Assembly (NCBI GenBank): GCA_905206365.1
Contig: CAJLHF010000013.1
Span: 1-46,902 of the forward strand
DNA: 46,902 bases
DNA from: an uncultured Sutterella sp.
GTDB taxonomy: Bacteria > Pseudomonadota > Gammaproteobacteria > Burkholderiales > Burkholderiaceae_F
Direction of reading: 5' to 3'
Positions 30,547 to 38,359 of the stretch are shown in pieces. The notes beneath the pieces are model-generated. The model saw only the letters and a list, made by a program, of their open reading frames with translations, was not told where the DNA came from and did no database searches. Numbering within the stretch: position 1 is the first letter of the stretch; the number at the start of each line of letters is the position of its first letter. The position numbers were made by a program, and so were the translations under genes.

Positions 30547-31560
30547 ATGCAGACTCTTGGTGCATATCCGAGCGTGCGCATGCGTCGCATGCGTCACGAC
30601 GATTTTTCCCGCCGCCTCATGCGCGAAAACGTGCTGACGGCCAACGACCTCATCCTTCCCGTCTTCGTGATGGAAGGTACGGCCCGTCGCGAACCCGTTC
30701 CTTCGATGCCTGGCGTCGACCGCTTGACGATCGACGAACTTCTCAAGGTGGCGGGCGAATGCGTCGAACTCGGCATTCCGATGCTCGCGCTCTTCCCGCA
30801 CATCGAAGACGAACTGAAGACGCCCGACGGTCGCGAAGCCGCCAACCCCGACGGTCTCATTCCTCGTGCCGTGAAGGCCCTGAAAGCCGCCTATCCGCAA
30901 CTTGGCATCATGTGCGACGTCGCACTCGACCCCTACACGACGCACGGCCAGGACGGTCTCATCGACGAAACGGGCTACATCCTCAACGACGAAACGATCG
31001 AAGTGCTCGTCGAACAGGTCCTCGCTCAGGCTCGTGCCGGCGCCGACGTCGTCGCACCGAGCGACATGATGGACGGGCGCATCGGCATCATCCGCGACCG
31101 CTTGGAAAAGGAAGGACTCATCCACACGCGCATTATGGCTTACTCGGCCAAGTACGCCTCGTGCTACTACGGTCCCTTCCGCGACGCCGTGGGGTCCTCC
31201 TCAAACCTCGGCAAATCGAACAAGGCGGTCTACCAACAGGACCCCGCCAACGGTGACGAAGCGCTCTGGGAAGTGGGTCTCGACCTCGCCGAAGGCGCCG
31301 ACATGGTGATGGTCAAGCCCGGTGTTCCCTATCTCGACGTCCTCTGGCGCGTGAAGGAAGAGTTCAAGGCTCCGACCTTCGCCTACCACGTCTCGGGCGA
31401 ATACGCGATGATCAAGTTCGCGGCCATGGCGGGTGCCATCGACGAAAAGAAGATCGTCTATGAAACGATGGTCTGCTTCAAGCGCGCGGGAGCCGACGGC
31501 ATCCTCACCTACTACGCGCTCGACGTAGCGCGTTGGATCAAGGAAGGTTACAACTACTGA
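30547..31560 (+). CDS. hemB: Delta-aminolevulinic acid dehydratase (porphobilinogen synthase)
   Basis: 337 residues; condenses two 5-aminolevulinate molecules to porphobilinogen. The active-site lysine regions (KYASCYYGPFRDAVG and MVKPGVPYLD) are present. The metal loop reads DVALDPYTTHGQDG: aspartates replace the Cys triad of zinc enzymes, so this is the Mg/K-dependent type seen in Pseudomonas and many Betaproteobacteria. GGAGG lies eight bases before the ATG. With hemA it supplies the early heme steps in this window. A strong terminator follows. Confidence 0.97.
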   Translation: MQTLGAYPSVRMRRMRHDDFSRRLMRENVLTANDLILPVFVMEGTARREPVPSMPGVDRLTIDELLKVAGECVELGIPMLALFPHIEDELKTPDGREAANPDGLIPRAVKALKAAYPQLGIMCDVALDPYTTHGQDGLIDETGYILNDETIEVLVEQVLAQARAGADVVAPSDMMDGRIGIIRDRLEKEGLIHTRIMAYSAKYASCYYGPFRDAVGSSSNLGKSNKAVYQQDPANGDEALWEVGLDLAEGADMVMVKPGVPYLDVLWRVKEEFKAPTFAYHVSGEYAMIKFAAMAGAIDEKKIVYETMVCFKRAGADGILTYYALDVARWIKEGYNY

Positions 31561-31580
31561 TCGACGCCTCTCGAATGAGG

Positions 31581-31609
31581 AAAAGCCCCGCTCAAAGGCG
31601 GGGCTTTTT
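31581..31609. terminator. Bidirectional terminator hemB / hslR-like gene
   Basis: GCCCCGC, loop TCAAAG, GCGGGGC, with four A before and five T after. It sits between converging genes. Confidence 0.92.
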
Positions 31610-31626
31610 CATTTTTCGTGAAGACT

Positions 31627-32010
31627 TTAGTAACCTTCACGCAGGCGGCGCAACTCGCGACCTTCGCGCTTCGTGGGGCGACCGTGTCGAATGGTGGACG
31701 CGGGTTCGAAGGCAATTTGGCGCCGTTCCCTGGCGGCTTCGCGTGCTTGGAGGCTTTCGTCCGTTTCGCGATACAGCTTGCGGGCGGCTTCGGCAGGTCC
31801 GCGCTGATTGGAGAGGGCTTCGACGTAGACGACGAACACCTCGTCGCCGCGACGGATTTCAAGGCGGTCCCCGACTCGCACGTCTCGCGAGGGTTTCGCA
31901 CGCTGACCGCCAATCAGCACGCGCCCGAGACCGACTTCCTCCTGGGCGAGGGAGCGGGTTTTGAAAAACCGCGCCGCCCACAGCCACTTGTCGATACGCA
32001 TGGCATCCAT
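31627..32010 (-). CDS. hslR: S4-domain RNA-binding protein, HslR (Hsp15) family
   Basis: 127 residues. The N-terminal S4 domain (MRIDKWLWAARFFKTRSLAQ ... GRVLIGGQRAKPSRDVRVGDRLEI) is followed by a basic tail rich in Arg. E. coli Hsp15 binds free 50S subunits carrying nascent chains and helps rescue them. The ATG at 32010 has a CGGAG site about eight bases upstream; a second ATG three codons later (MRIDKW) is possible. It follows the rplQ terminator and converges on hemB. Confidence 0.88.
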   Translation of the reverse strand: MDAMRIDKWLWAARFFKTRSLAQEEVGLGRVLIGGQRAKPSRDVRVGDRLEIRRGDEVFVVYVEALSNQRGPAEAARKLYRETDESLQAREAARERRQIAFEPASTIRHGRPTKREGRELRRLREGY

Positions 32011-32032
32011 GGCAAACTCCGGGATCCTTATG

Positions 32033-32062
32033 AAAAAAGCCCGATCTTGCGACCGGGCTTTT
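32033..32062 (-). terminator. rplQ terminator
   Basis: AAAAGCCCG/CGGGCTTTT stem around a ten-base loop, with a T run on the minus strand. It marks the end of the ribosomal-protein cluster. Confidence 0.88.
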
Positions 32063-32128
32063 CGAGCTGCGACGGGCGGCTGCTTCTCGGTTGAAGCGTC
32101 CGCCCGTTGCGGAAGCTGCGCGTCGAAA

Positions 32129-32515
32129 TTATTCGGCGGCGACTTCTTCGGCCTTTTCGGCGCGTTCCGTGAGTTCCATGTAGGCCATGGGGGCGTTGTC
32201 ACCGACGCGGTAGCCCATCTTCAGGATGCGGGTGTAACCGCCCTGGCGGGCGGCAAAGCGCGGGCCGATGACGTCGAAGAGCTTGACGACGACTTCGCGA
32301 TCACGCAAGCGGTTGAAAGCAAGGCGCTTGTTGGCGAGCGTGGGTTCCTTGGCAAGCGTGATCATCGGTTCGACGACACGACGGAGTTCCTTGGCCTTCG
32401 GCAACGTGGTCTTGATGGCTTCGTGCTTGATGAGCGAGCACATCATGTTGCGGAGCATGGCGAGGCGGTGGGCGCTCGTGCGGTTGAGCTTACGGAGACC
32501 ATGACGATGACGCAT
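32129..32515 (-). CDS. rplQ: 50S ribosomal protein L17
   Basis: 128 residues (E. coli 127), binding near the exit tunnel of the large subunit. The start MRHRHGLRKLNRTSAHRLAMLRNM and the KELRRVVEPMITLAK segment are typical; the C-terminal part GYTRILKMGYRVGDNAPMAYMEL is conserved. An Ala/Glu tail follows. It is separated from rpoA by 169 bases with two hairpins, far more than the usual few tens, so it may be transcribed partly independently. Confidence 0.97.
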   Translation of the reverse strand: MRHRHGLRKLNRTSAHRLAMLRNMMCSLIKHEAIKTTLPKAKELRRVVEPMITLAKEPTLANKRLAFNRLRDREVVVKLFDVIGPRFAARQGGYTRILKMGYRVGDNAPMAYMELTERAEKAEEVAAE

Positions 32516-32606
32516 GATTCGTATTCCTTAAATGTGAGTCTTGAAAAAAAGCCCCCCGTGTCTTCTATCCGTTCGCTTGAACGGCGGTCGGGTGAGCAAG
32601 AAGAAA

Positions 32607-32630
32607 GGCGCAATCATAAACGATTGCGCC
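32607..32630 (-). terminator. Terminator-like hairpin 2 between rpoA and rplQ
   Basis: Perfect 9-bp stem GGCGCAATC/GATTGCGCC with a six-base loop, followed on the minus strand by TTTCTTCTT. It is the second of two tandem hairpins after rpoA. Confidence 0.65.
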
Positions 32631-32648
32631 TTCGCGTTCAACTCAAAA

Positions 32649-32672
32649 CCGGAAGTTTGAAGAACCTTCCGG
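32649..32672 (-). terminator. Terminator-like hairpin 1 between rpoA and rplQ
   Basis: Stem CCGGAAG/CTTCCGG with a ten-base loop, followed on the minus strand by TTTTGAG. It lies 12 bases after the rpoA stop. Confidence 0.6.
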
Positions 32673-32684
32673 ATTTCCGGTCGA

Positions 32685-33683
32685 TCAGCGTTCGATGTTG
32701 GCGGGCGGCCAGTTTTCGAGCTTGCTACCGAGCGTCAAACCGTGAGCGGCGAGCACTTCCTTGATTTCATTCAAGGACTTGCGGCCGAGATTCGGCGTCT
32801 TGAGCAGTTCGTTTTCCGTGCGCTGGATGAGGTCGCCAATGAAGTAGATATTCTCGGCCTTCAGGCAGTTGGCGGAACGAACCGTGAGTTCGAGGTCGTC
32901 GACCGGACGCAGGAGGATCGGATCGATCGGAGGCGGATTGTTGGCCGCTTCCTCTTCCTTCTCAACGGCAAGTTCGTCGGGGTGGATCGAACCAAAGACC
33001 GTGAGCTGATCCTGGAGGATGCGCACAGATTCGCGAAGGGCCTCTTCCGGACCGATGGCGCCGTTCGTTTCGATCGTCATTTCGAGCTTGTCAAGGTCGG
33101 TGCGCTGCGCGACGCGAGCGGCCTGAACCTGGTAAGCGACGCGACGGATCGGCGAGAAGGAGGCGTCCATGATGATGCGACCGATGTTGGTCTTCGAGTA
33201 GTCGTCACGGAAGCCGCGAACGTCGCCCGGCTGATAGCCGCGGCCCTTTTCGATCTTGACCTGCATTTCGAGACGACCGCCCGAAAGATGCGCGATCACA
33301 TGTTCGGGGTTGAGAACCTGAACGTCGTGCGGGAGGTCGAAGTCGCCGGCGGTGACGATGCCTTCGCCATCCTTGCGGAGCATGACGGTGACTTCGTCAC
33401 GGCCTTCGAGTTTGAAGACCACGCCCTTGAGGTTGAGGAGGATGTCCACAACGTCTTCGAGGACGCCGTCGATCTGGGAGTATTCGTGAACGATGCCCGT
33501 GATCTGCGCTTCCGTGGGAGCGTAACCGACCATCGACGCGAGCAGGATGCGACGCAGTGCATTGCCGAGCGTGTGGCCGTAGCCGCGTTCGAACGGTTCG
33601 AGCGTGATGACGGCGCGATTGGGATTGTCGACGTCGGGACGGACGTCAACCATCGTAGGCTTCAAAAGAGCGGTGCTTGCCAT
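32685..33683 (-). CDS. rpoA: DNA-directed RNA polymerase subunit alpha
   Basis: 332 residues. The N-terminal domain (about 1-235) contains TLEPFERGYGHTLGNALRRILLSS-type sequence for dimerisation and beta/beta' binding; the linker is acidic/Pro-rich (EKEEEAANNPPPIDP) and the C-terminal domain (DLELTVRSANCLKAENI ... TPNLGRKSLNEIKEVLAAHGL) binds UP elements and activators. The ATG at 33683 begins MASTALLKPT; the open frame upstream is not conserved. A 250-base gap with a strong terminator separates it from rpsD, and a candidate promoter lies in that gap. Confidence 0.98.
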   Translation of the reverse strand: MASTALLKPTMVDVRPDVDNPNRAVITLEPFERGYGHTLGNALRRILLASMVGYAPTEAQITGIVHEYSQIDGVLEDVVDILLNLKGVVFKLEGRDEVTVMLRKDGEGIVTAGDFDLPHDVQVLNPEHVIAHLSGGRLEMQVKIEKGRGYQPGDVRGFRDDYSKTNIGRIIMDASFSPIRRVAYQVQAARVAQRTDLDKLEMTIETNGAIGPEEALRESVRILQDQLTVFGSIHPDELAVEKEEEAANNPPPIDPILLRPVDDLELTVRSANCLKAENIYFIGDLIQRTENELLKTPNLGRKSLNEIKEVLAAHGLTLGSKLENWPPANIER

Positions 33684-33756
33684 GTTGATATTCCTTCTTG
33701 CCCTCGGTTCGTTACGCCGATAAGGCTGGATTGGACCGGCCAGACGGACGGCCGCC

Positions 33757-33788
33757 TGCATTTTAATGCATTCGGGAGGAGCCTCGAA
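33757..33788 (-). promoter_or_regulatory. Candidate rpoA promoter with inverted repeat
   Basis: Minus strand: -10 TAAAAT (complement at 33760-33765), 17-base spacer, -35 TTCGAG (complement at 33783-33788). The -10 lies in the inverted repeat TGCATT-TT-AATGCA (33757-33770). It is placed just downstream of the rpsD terminator. Confidence 0.5.
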
Positions 33789-33823
33789 GAAAGCGCCTCG
33801 CGAATGCCAACGCCGTAAGGGAC

Positions 33824-33858
33824 AAAAACGCGGACTCCGGAGGAGACCGCGTTTTTTT
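33824..33858 (-). terminator. Terminator between rpsD and rpoA
   Basis: AAAAACGCGG (33824-33833) pairs with CCGCGTTTTT (33847-33856) around an inner CTCC/GGAG stem, with T runs in both directions. On the minus strand it would end the rpsD transcript before rpoA. Confidence 0.88.
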
Positions 33859-33933
33859 GCCTGTGGACATTGTCTGAGACGGATCGTTCCGCACTGCGCA
33901 CTACACGGTGCGGAACGAGAGCCGTCGGGACAA

Positions 33934-34560
33934 TTAGCGGGAGTAGCGTTCGATGATGAGGGCTTCGTTGATTTCCGGGGCGACTTCGTCGCGGGCCGGA
34001 ACGTTCTTGAAGGTACCTTCGAACTTCTTCGGTTCGACGCTAACCCAGGCCGGGAAGCCGTTCTGCTGCGCGAGGTCGAGAGCCTCGGCGATGCGGGCCT
34101 GCTTCTGGGCCTTTTCACGCACGGAGATGACGTCGCCGGCCTTGACGTTGTAAGAAGGAATGTTCACCTTCTTGCCGTTCACGAGGATGGCGCCGTGGCT
34201 GACCAGCTGACGCGCTTCAGCGCGCGTGGAGCCGAAACCCATGCGGTAAACGACGTTGTCAAGACGGCTTTCAAGGAGCTGGAACAGCTTTTCGCCAGTG
34301 TTGCCGCGCAGACGCGAGGCTTCCGCGAAGTAGCGGCGGAACTGACGTTCGAGCACACCGTACATACGCTTGGCCTTCTGCGTTTCACGCATCTGGTTAC
34401 CGTAGTCGGACATGCGGGCTCCGGAAATCTTACCGTGCTGGCCCGGCTTGGAACCGACGTCCTTGACCTTGGAATCAAACGAACGACGGGCGCTCTTCAA
34501 ATTAAGATCAATGCCTTCGCGGCGCGAAAGCTTGAGCTTAGGACCGAGATATCGTGCCAT
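33934..34560 (-). CDS. rpsD: 30S ribosomal protein S4
   Basis: 208 residues (E. coli 206). Primary 16S-binding assembly protein and, in E. coli, the translational repressor of the alpha operon. The N-terminal helical part (MARYLGPKLKLSRREGIDLNL) lacks the zinc Cys cluster; the S4 domain follows (LESRLDNVVYRMGFGSTRAEARQLVSHGAILVNGKKVNIPSYNVKAGDVISV). The leader before it holds two hairpins, described separately. Confidence 0.98.
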   Translation of the reverse strand: MARYLGPKLKLSRREGIDLNLKSARRSFDSKVKDVGSKPGQHGKISGARMSDYGNQMRETQKAKRMYGVLERQFRRYFAEASRLRGNTGEKLFQLLESRLDNVVYRMGFGSTRAEARQLVSHGAILVNGKKVNIPSYNVKAGDVISVREKAQKQARIAEALDLAQQNGFPAWVSVEPKKFEGTFKNVPARDEVAPEINEALIIERYSR

Positions 34561-34581
34561 TTAAAAATGCCTCTTTTATCC

Positions 34582-34630
34582 TGTAGGTAATCCCTACATT
34601 CAGTCCACGTGCCTCAGTTTGCAGGTGGAC
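34582..34630 (-). promoter_or_regulatory. Two-hairpin leader of rpsD
   Basis: In the 100-base rpsK-rpsD gap TGTAGG/CCTACA (34582-34598, loop TAATC) and GTCCAC/GTGGAC (34603-34608 with 34625-34630) form adjacent stems ending about 20 bases before the start codon. Upstream of the gene for a known autoregulator, this is a candidate S4-binding leader. Confidence 0.45.
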
Positions 34631-34660
34631 ACGGGGATACAACAGAAAATCAATCAGTGA

Positions 34661-35068
34661 TTAGACGCGACGACGCTTGGAGGGGCGGACGCCGTTGTGC
34701 GGGATCGGCGTCACGTCCTGGATCGACGTCACGCGGATGCCGAGCGCGTTAAGGGCGCGCACGGACGATTCGCGGCCGGGACCGGGACCCCAAATGCGAA
34801 CTTCGACGTTCTTGAGACCGTATTCAAGGGCGGCCTTACCAGCGACGTCGGCCGCAACCTGAGCGGCGAACGGCGTGGACTTGCGGGAGCCCTTGAAGCC
34901 CTGAGCACCGGACGAGGACGCGGCGATCGCGTTGCCCTGGCGGTCGGTGATCGTGATGATCGTGTTGTTGAAGGAAGCGTGGACGTGGGCGATGCCTTCC
35001 GTCACAACCTTCTTGACCTTCTTACGAGCACGCTGCCCAGCAGCCTGCTTGGAATTGTTGCCAGCCAT
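34661..35068 (-). CDS. rpsK: 30S ribosomal protein S11
   Basis: 135 residues (E. coli 129). Located on the platform near the mRNA exit. The basic N-terminus (GQRARKKVKKVVTEG) leads to the conserved IAHVHASFNNTIITITDRQGN and GFKGSRKSTPFAAQ blocks and the C-terminal RVTSIQDVTPIPHNGVRPSKRRRV. It follows rpsM by 12 bases, the usual order. Confidence 0.98.
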   Translation of the reverse strand: MAGNNSKQAAGQRARKKVKKVVTEGIAHVHASFNNTIITITDRQGNAIAASSSGAQGFKGSRKSTPFAAQVAADVAGKAALEYGLKNVEVRIWGPGPGRESSVRALNALGIRVTSIQDVTPIPHNGVRPSKRRRV

Positions 35069-35080
35069 AGTAATCCTTTA

Positions 35081-35446
<366 letters not shown>

Positions 35447-35458
35447 TCTGTTACCTCT

Positions 35459-35572
35459 TTAGCCTTGACGCTGCTTGTGACGCGGGTCGGCGCAGATCAC
35501 ACGAACAACGCCCTTGCGCTTGATGATCTTGCACTTGCGGCACATCTTTTTGACCGAAGCGTTAACCTTCAT
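35459..35572 (-). CDS. rpmJ: 50S ribosomal protein L36
   Basis: 37 residues, MKVNASVKKMCRKCKIIKRKG..., with the zinc ribbon Cys11, Cys14, Cys27 and His32, so it is the zinc-containing (C+) paralogue. A second ATG two codons upstream (35578) is in frame but the shorter form equals the family. It begins what is effectively the alpha operon here. infA, which usually precedes it in Betaproteobacteria, is absent from the 246-base gap. Confidence 0.96.
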   Translation of the reverse strand: MKVNASVKKMCRKCKIIKRKGVVRVICADPRHKQRQG

Positions 35573-35583
35573 TCTCATCTCCA

Positions 35584-35599
35584 CGTGCACGAGTGCACG
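35584..35599 (-). promoter_or_regulatory. Palindromic hairpin directly before the rpmJ ribosome-binding site
   Basis: CGTGCAC-GA-GTGCACG forms a 7-bp inverted repeat with two-base spacer immediately upstream of GGAG and 11 bases from the rpmJ start. It is a candidate translational operator in the alpha-operon leader. Confidence 0.5.
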
Positions 35600-35630
35600 G
35601 ATAACAATGCCCACATGGCAGAAACGCTGA

Positions 35631-35659
35631 ATACTAATCGAAATTTCTGTTCCCTGCAA
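35631..35659 (-). promoter_or_regulatory. Candidate alpha-operon promoter upstream of rpmJ
   Basis: Minus strand -35 TTGCAG (complement at 35654-35659) and -10 TAGTAT (complement at 35631-35636) with exactly 17 bases between. It would give a leader of about 50 bases. Confidence 0.5.
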
Positions 35660-35710
35660 CTCGAAACGGGACGTAGTGCATCCTGATGTTTCAGTTCGGG
35701 TTTTCGGGTA

Positions 35711-35794
35711 ACCATCGGGCGCCATTCCCGAAGGAAGGACGCCCGCCTGGAATCCCGCCATGCCGTTCCGGCCGGTCGGGCCGGAACAGGGCAT
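35711..35794 (-). other. Two G/C-rich hairpins after secY
   Basis: GTTCCGGCC/GGCCGGAAC (35765-35787, extended by ATGCC/GGCAT) and a GGGCG...CGCCC stem with inner TTCC/GGAA fill the region after secY. Neither has a U run, so they may be 3'-end protection or factor-dependent termination structures. No coding sequence, including infA, is visible here. Confidence 0.45.
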
Positions 35795-35818
35795 CGGGTT
35801 TTTAACGATGGGTCGGAA

Positions 35819-37147
35819 TTACTTCTGACCCAGGCCGCGGAAGTTGGTCTTCCGCAACAAACTTTCATACTGGTGCGTCATCATGTACGCCTGAACCTGG
35901 CTCATGAAGTCCATCGTCACCACCACCACGATGAGCAGCGAAGTGCCGCCGAAGTAGAACGGCACGTTGAAACGAAGGTTCAGGAATTCAGGCACGAGGC
36001 ACACGAACACCAGATAGACGGCACCGCCGAGCGTGAGGCGCAGAAGCACCCGGTCGATGTAGCGGGCCGTTTGCTCACCCGGACGGATGCCCGGGATGAA
36101 AGCACCACTCTTCTTCAGATTCTCCGCCGTTTCCTTCGGGTTGAAGACCAACGCCGTGTAGAAATAGGCAAAGAAAACGATGAGCGCGGCGTAAAGGAGC
36201 GTGTAGAGCGGCTGCCCCGGAGAAAGCGAAGCGGCAAGGTCACGGATCCAGCGGGTGGAGTCCCCGCTCGTGAACCAACCCGCAAGGGTCGCCGGGAAGA
36301 GAATCAGCGACGAAGCAAAGATCGGGGGAATAACACCCGACATGTTCATCTTGAGCGGCAGGTACGAGCTCTGGCCGCCGTAGATTCGGTTGCCGATCTG
36401 ACGCTTGGCATAGTTGACGGTGATTCGACGCTGACCGCGTTCGACGAAGACGACGAAAGCGGTAACAGCGAGCACGATCGCGATCACGAAGATCGCCGCC
36501 AGGGGGCTGATGGCGCCCGTGGAAACCAGCTGGAAGAGACCAGAGGCACCGTTCGGGAGACCGGCCACGATACCGGCGAAAATGATGATCGAGATACCGT
36601 TGCCCAAGCCACGTTCGGTGATCTGTTCACCGAGCCACATGAGGAACATCGTCCCCGTGAGCAGGGAGACCGTCGTCGTGATGCGGAAGAGCATTCCGGG
36701 ATCAAGAACGAGGCCCGCCTGGCTCTCGAGGGCGACGGCAATTCCGAACCCCTGGAAGATACCCAATGCGAGAGTCCCGTAACGGGTGTACTGGGTGATC
36801 TTACGGCGTCCGGATTCGCCTTCTTTACGCAACGCTTCAAGCGACGGCAACACGTAGGACAGCATCTGCATGATGATGGATGCAGAGATGTACGGCATGA
36901 TGCCGAGCGCGAACACCGAGAAGCGCGAGAGAGCGCCACCGGAGAACATGTTGAACAGCCCGAGAATGCCGCCCTGCTGCTGATTGAACAGCTGGTTGAG
37001 CATGTCGGGGTCAATACCCGGGACCGGCACATGAGCGCCGATACGGTAGACAACGAGCGCAAGCGCCAGGAAGATCAGGCGACCCTTAAGGTCGCCGTAC
37101 TTGCTGAGGCCCGACTGCTGTTGCTTGGTGCTGGGGCTGGTCGCCAC
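35819..37147 (-). CDS. secY: Protein translocase subunit SecY
   Basis: 442 residues (E. coli 443), the channel of the Sec translocon. Ten hydrophobic segments are visible. Signatures include GRLIFLALALVVYRIGAHVPVPGID at the N-terminus, the plug/TM2 region GGALSRFSVFALGIMPYISASIIMQ, TQYTRYGTLALGIFQGFG, and cytoplasmic loops VERGQRRITVNYAKRQ and NPKETAENLKKSGAFIPGIRPGEQT. It is 29 bases after rplO, the last gene of the spc run. Confidence 0.98.
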   Translation of the reverse strand: MATSPSTKQQQSGLSKYGDLKGRLIFLALALVVYRIGAHVPVPGIDPDMLNQLFNQQQGGILGLFNMFSGGALSRFSVFALGIMPYISASIIMQMLSYVLPSLEALRKEGESGRRKITQYTRYGTLALGIFQGFGIAVALESQAGLVLDPGMLFRITTTVSLLTGTMFLMWLGEQITERGLGNGISIIIFAGIVAGLPNGASGLFQLVSTGAISPLAAIFVIAIVLAVTAFVVFVERGQRRITVNYAKRQIGNRIYGGQSSYLPLKMNMSGVIPPIFASSLILFPATLAGWFTSGDSTRWIRDLAASLSPGQPLYTLLYAALIVFFAYFYTALVFNPKETAENLKKSGAFIPGIRPGEQTARYIDRVLLRLTLGGAVYLVFVCLVPEFLNLRFNVPFYFGGTSLLIVVVVTMDFMSQVQAYMMTHQYESLLRKTNFRGLGQK

Positions 37148-37176
37148 GTCGGTGTCCTCTTTAGAAGCTTTGAGTC

Positions 37177-37611
37177 TTAGTCAACAATGGCGCCGCCGGC
37201 CGCTTCGATGGCAGCGCGGGCACCCTTGGTGACGCCGAGACCACGCACGGTGACCTTGCGGGTGATGCTACCCGAGAGGATCACGCGGGCGTTCTGAGCG
37301 AGAGCGGAAACGATGCCGGCATCCTTGAGGACGGCGAGATCGATTTCTTCAACACCCAGACGTTCCAAGTCGGACAGACGCACCACCTCGCAGAACTTGC
37401 GGGTAAGCGACGTGAAGCCGCGCTTCGGGAGGCGGCGATACATCGGCATCTGGCCGCCTTCGAAACCAACCTTGTGGAAGCCGCCAGCACGGGACTTCTG
37501 ACCCTTGTGGCCGCGACCGGCGGTCTTGCCCCAGCCGCTGCCGACGCCGCGCCCGACGCGATGACGGGCGTGCTTCGAGCCCTCAGCGGGCTTGATCGTA
37601 TTCAAACGCAT
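37177..37611 (-). CDS. rplO: 50S ribosomal protein L15
   Basis: 144 residues, same as E. coli. MRLNTIKPAEGSKHARHRVGRGVGSG followed by GKTAGRGHKGQKSRAGG and GFEGGQMPMYRRLPKRGF is diagnostic. I use the ATG at 37611 with AAGGA eight bases upstream; an in-frame ATG at 37632 overlaps the rpmD stop (ATGA) and would add seven atypical residues. Confidence 0.97.
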   Translation of the reverse strand: MRLNTIKPAEGSKHARHRVGRGVGSGWGKTAGRGHKGQKSRAGGFHKVGFEGGQMPMYRRLPKRGFTSLTRKFCEVVRLSDLERLGVEEIDLAVLKDAGIVSALAQNARVILSGSITRKVTVRGLGVTKGARAAIEAAGGAIVD

Positions 37612-37628
37612 TTTCGAATCCTTTCCGA

Positions 37629-37811
37629 TCATTCGGCGCGCACGAGGTACGCAACCTTGTTGATCATGCCGCGCACGGCGGGCGTATCTTCGAGAACGCG
37701 CGACTGGTTGAGCTTCTTCAAGCCCAGGCCAGCGAGCGTGGCACGGTGATCCGCCTTCGTACCGATGGGGCTCTTAACCAGAGTAACCTTAACGGTCTTC
37801 TTTTCGGACAT
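37629..37811 (-). CDS. rpmD: 50S ribosomal protein L30
   Basis: 60 residues (E. coli 59). VKVTLVKSPIGTKADHRATLAGLGLKKLNQSRVLEDTPAVRGMINKV is the complete L30 fold. It lies between rpsE and rplO in canonical order and overlaps the possible upstream start of rplO. Confidence 0.97.
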   Translation of the reverse strand: MSEKKTVKVTLVKSPIGTKADHRATLAGLGLKKLNQSRVLEDTPAVRGMINKVAYLVRAE

Positions 37812-37826
37812 GTCTTGGTCTCCTGA

Positions 37827-38348
37827 TTAGCCGAGGAGCTCTTCGACGGTCTTACCGCGCTTGGCGGCGATTTCCGCCGGGCTACGCAGATTGTCGAGAG
37901 CCTTCAGAGTGGCACGAACCAGGTTGTAGGGGTTCGTGGAACCGTAAGCCTTGGCAACGACGTTGCGGATGCCGACGGCATCGCAAACAGCGCGCATCGG
38001 GCCGCCAGCGATCACGCCAGTGCCTTCGGGGGCGGGCATCATGATGACGCGGGAGGCGCCGTGACGACCTTCGACAGCGTGATGAATCGTACCGTTCTTG
38101 AGCGGAACGCGCTTCATCGTGTGACGAGCACGTTCCATCGCCTTGGAGACGGACTGCGGCACTTCGCGGGACTTGCCCGTACCCATACCGACCGAACCGT
38201 CGCCGTCGCCGACAACCGTAAGAGCGGCGAACGCGAGGATGCGACCACCCTTAACAACCTTGGTGACGCGGTTGACCGCGATCATCTTTTCACGCAGGCC
38301 TTCGTCCTGTTCGTCGACCACAGCGTTTTTAGCTTGAACCTTAGCCAT
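37827..38348 (-). CDS. rpsE: 30S ribosomal protein S5
   Basis: 173 residues (E. coli 167); contributes to decoding fidelity at the mRNA entry. LREKMIAVNRVTKVVKGGRILAFAALTVVGDGDGSVGMGTGKSREVP contains the spectinomycin-loop region VKGGRI, and PAPEGTGVIAGGPMRAVCDAVGIRNVVAKAYGSTNPYN the C-terminal domain. Context between rplR and rpmD is standard. Confidence 0.98.
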   Translation of the reverse strand: MAKVQAKNAVVDEQDEGLREKMIAVNRVTKVVKGGRILAFAALTVVGDGDGSVGMGTGKSREVPQSVSKAMERARHTMKRVPLKNGTIHHAVEGRHGASRVIMMPAPEGTGVIAGGPMRAVCDAVGIRNVVAKAYGSTNPYNLVRATLKALDNLRSPAEIAAKRGKTVEELLG

Positions 38349-38359
38349 GAGCTCCTGCC

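Noticed and set aside
35573..35818. Degenerate infA remnant between secY and rpmJ
   Set aside because: No frame on the minus strand gives IF1-like sequence such as the OB-fold GEV-ENLPNA or GKMR motifs.
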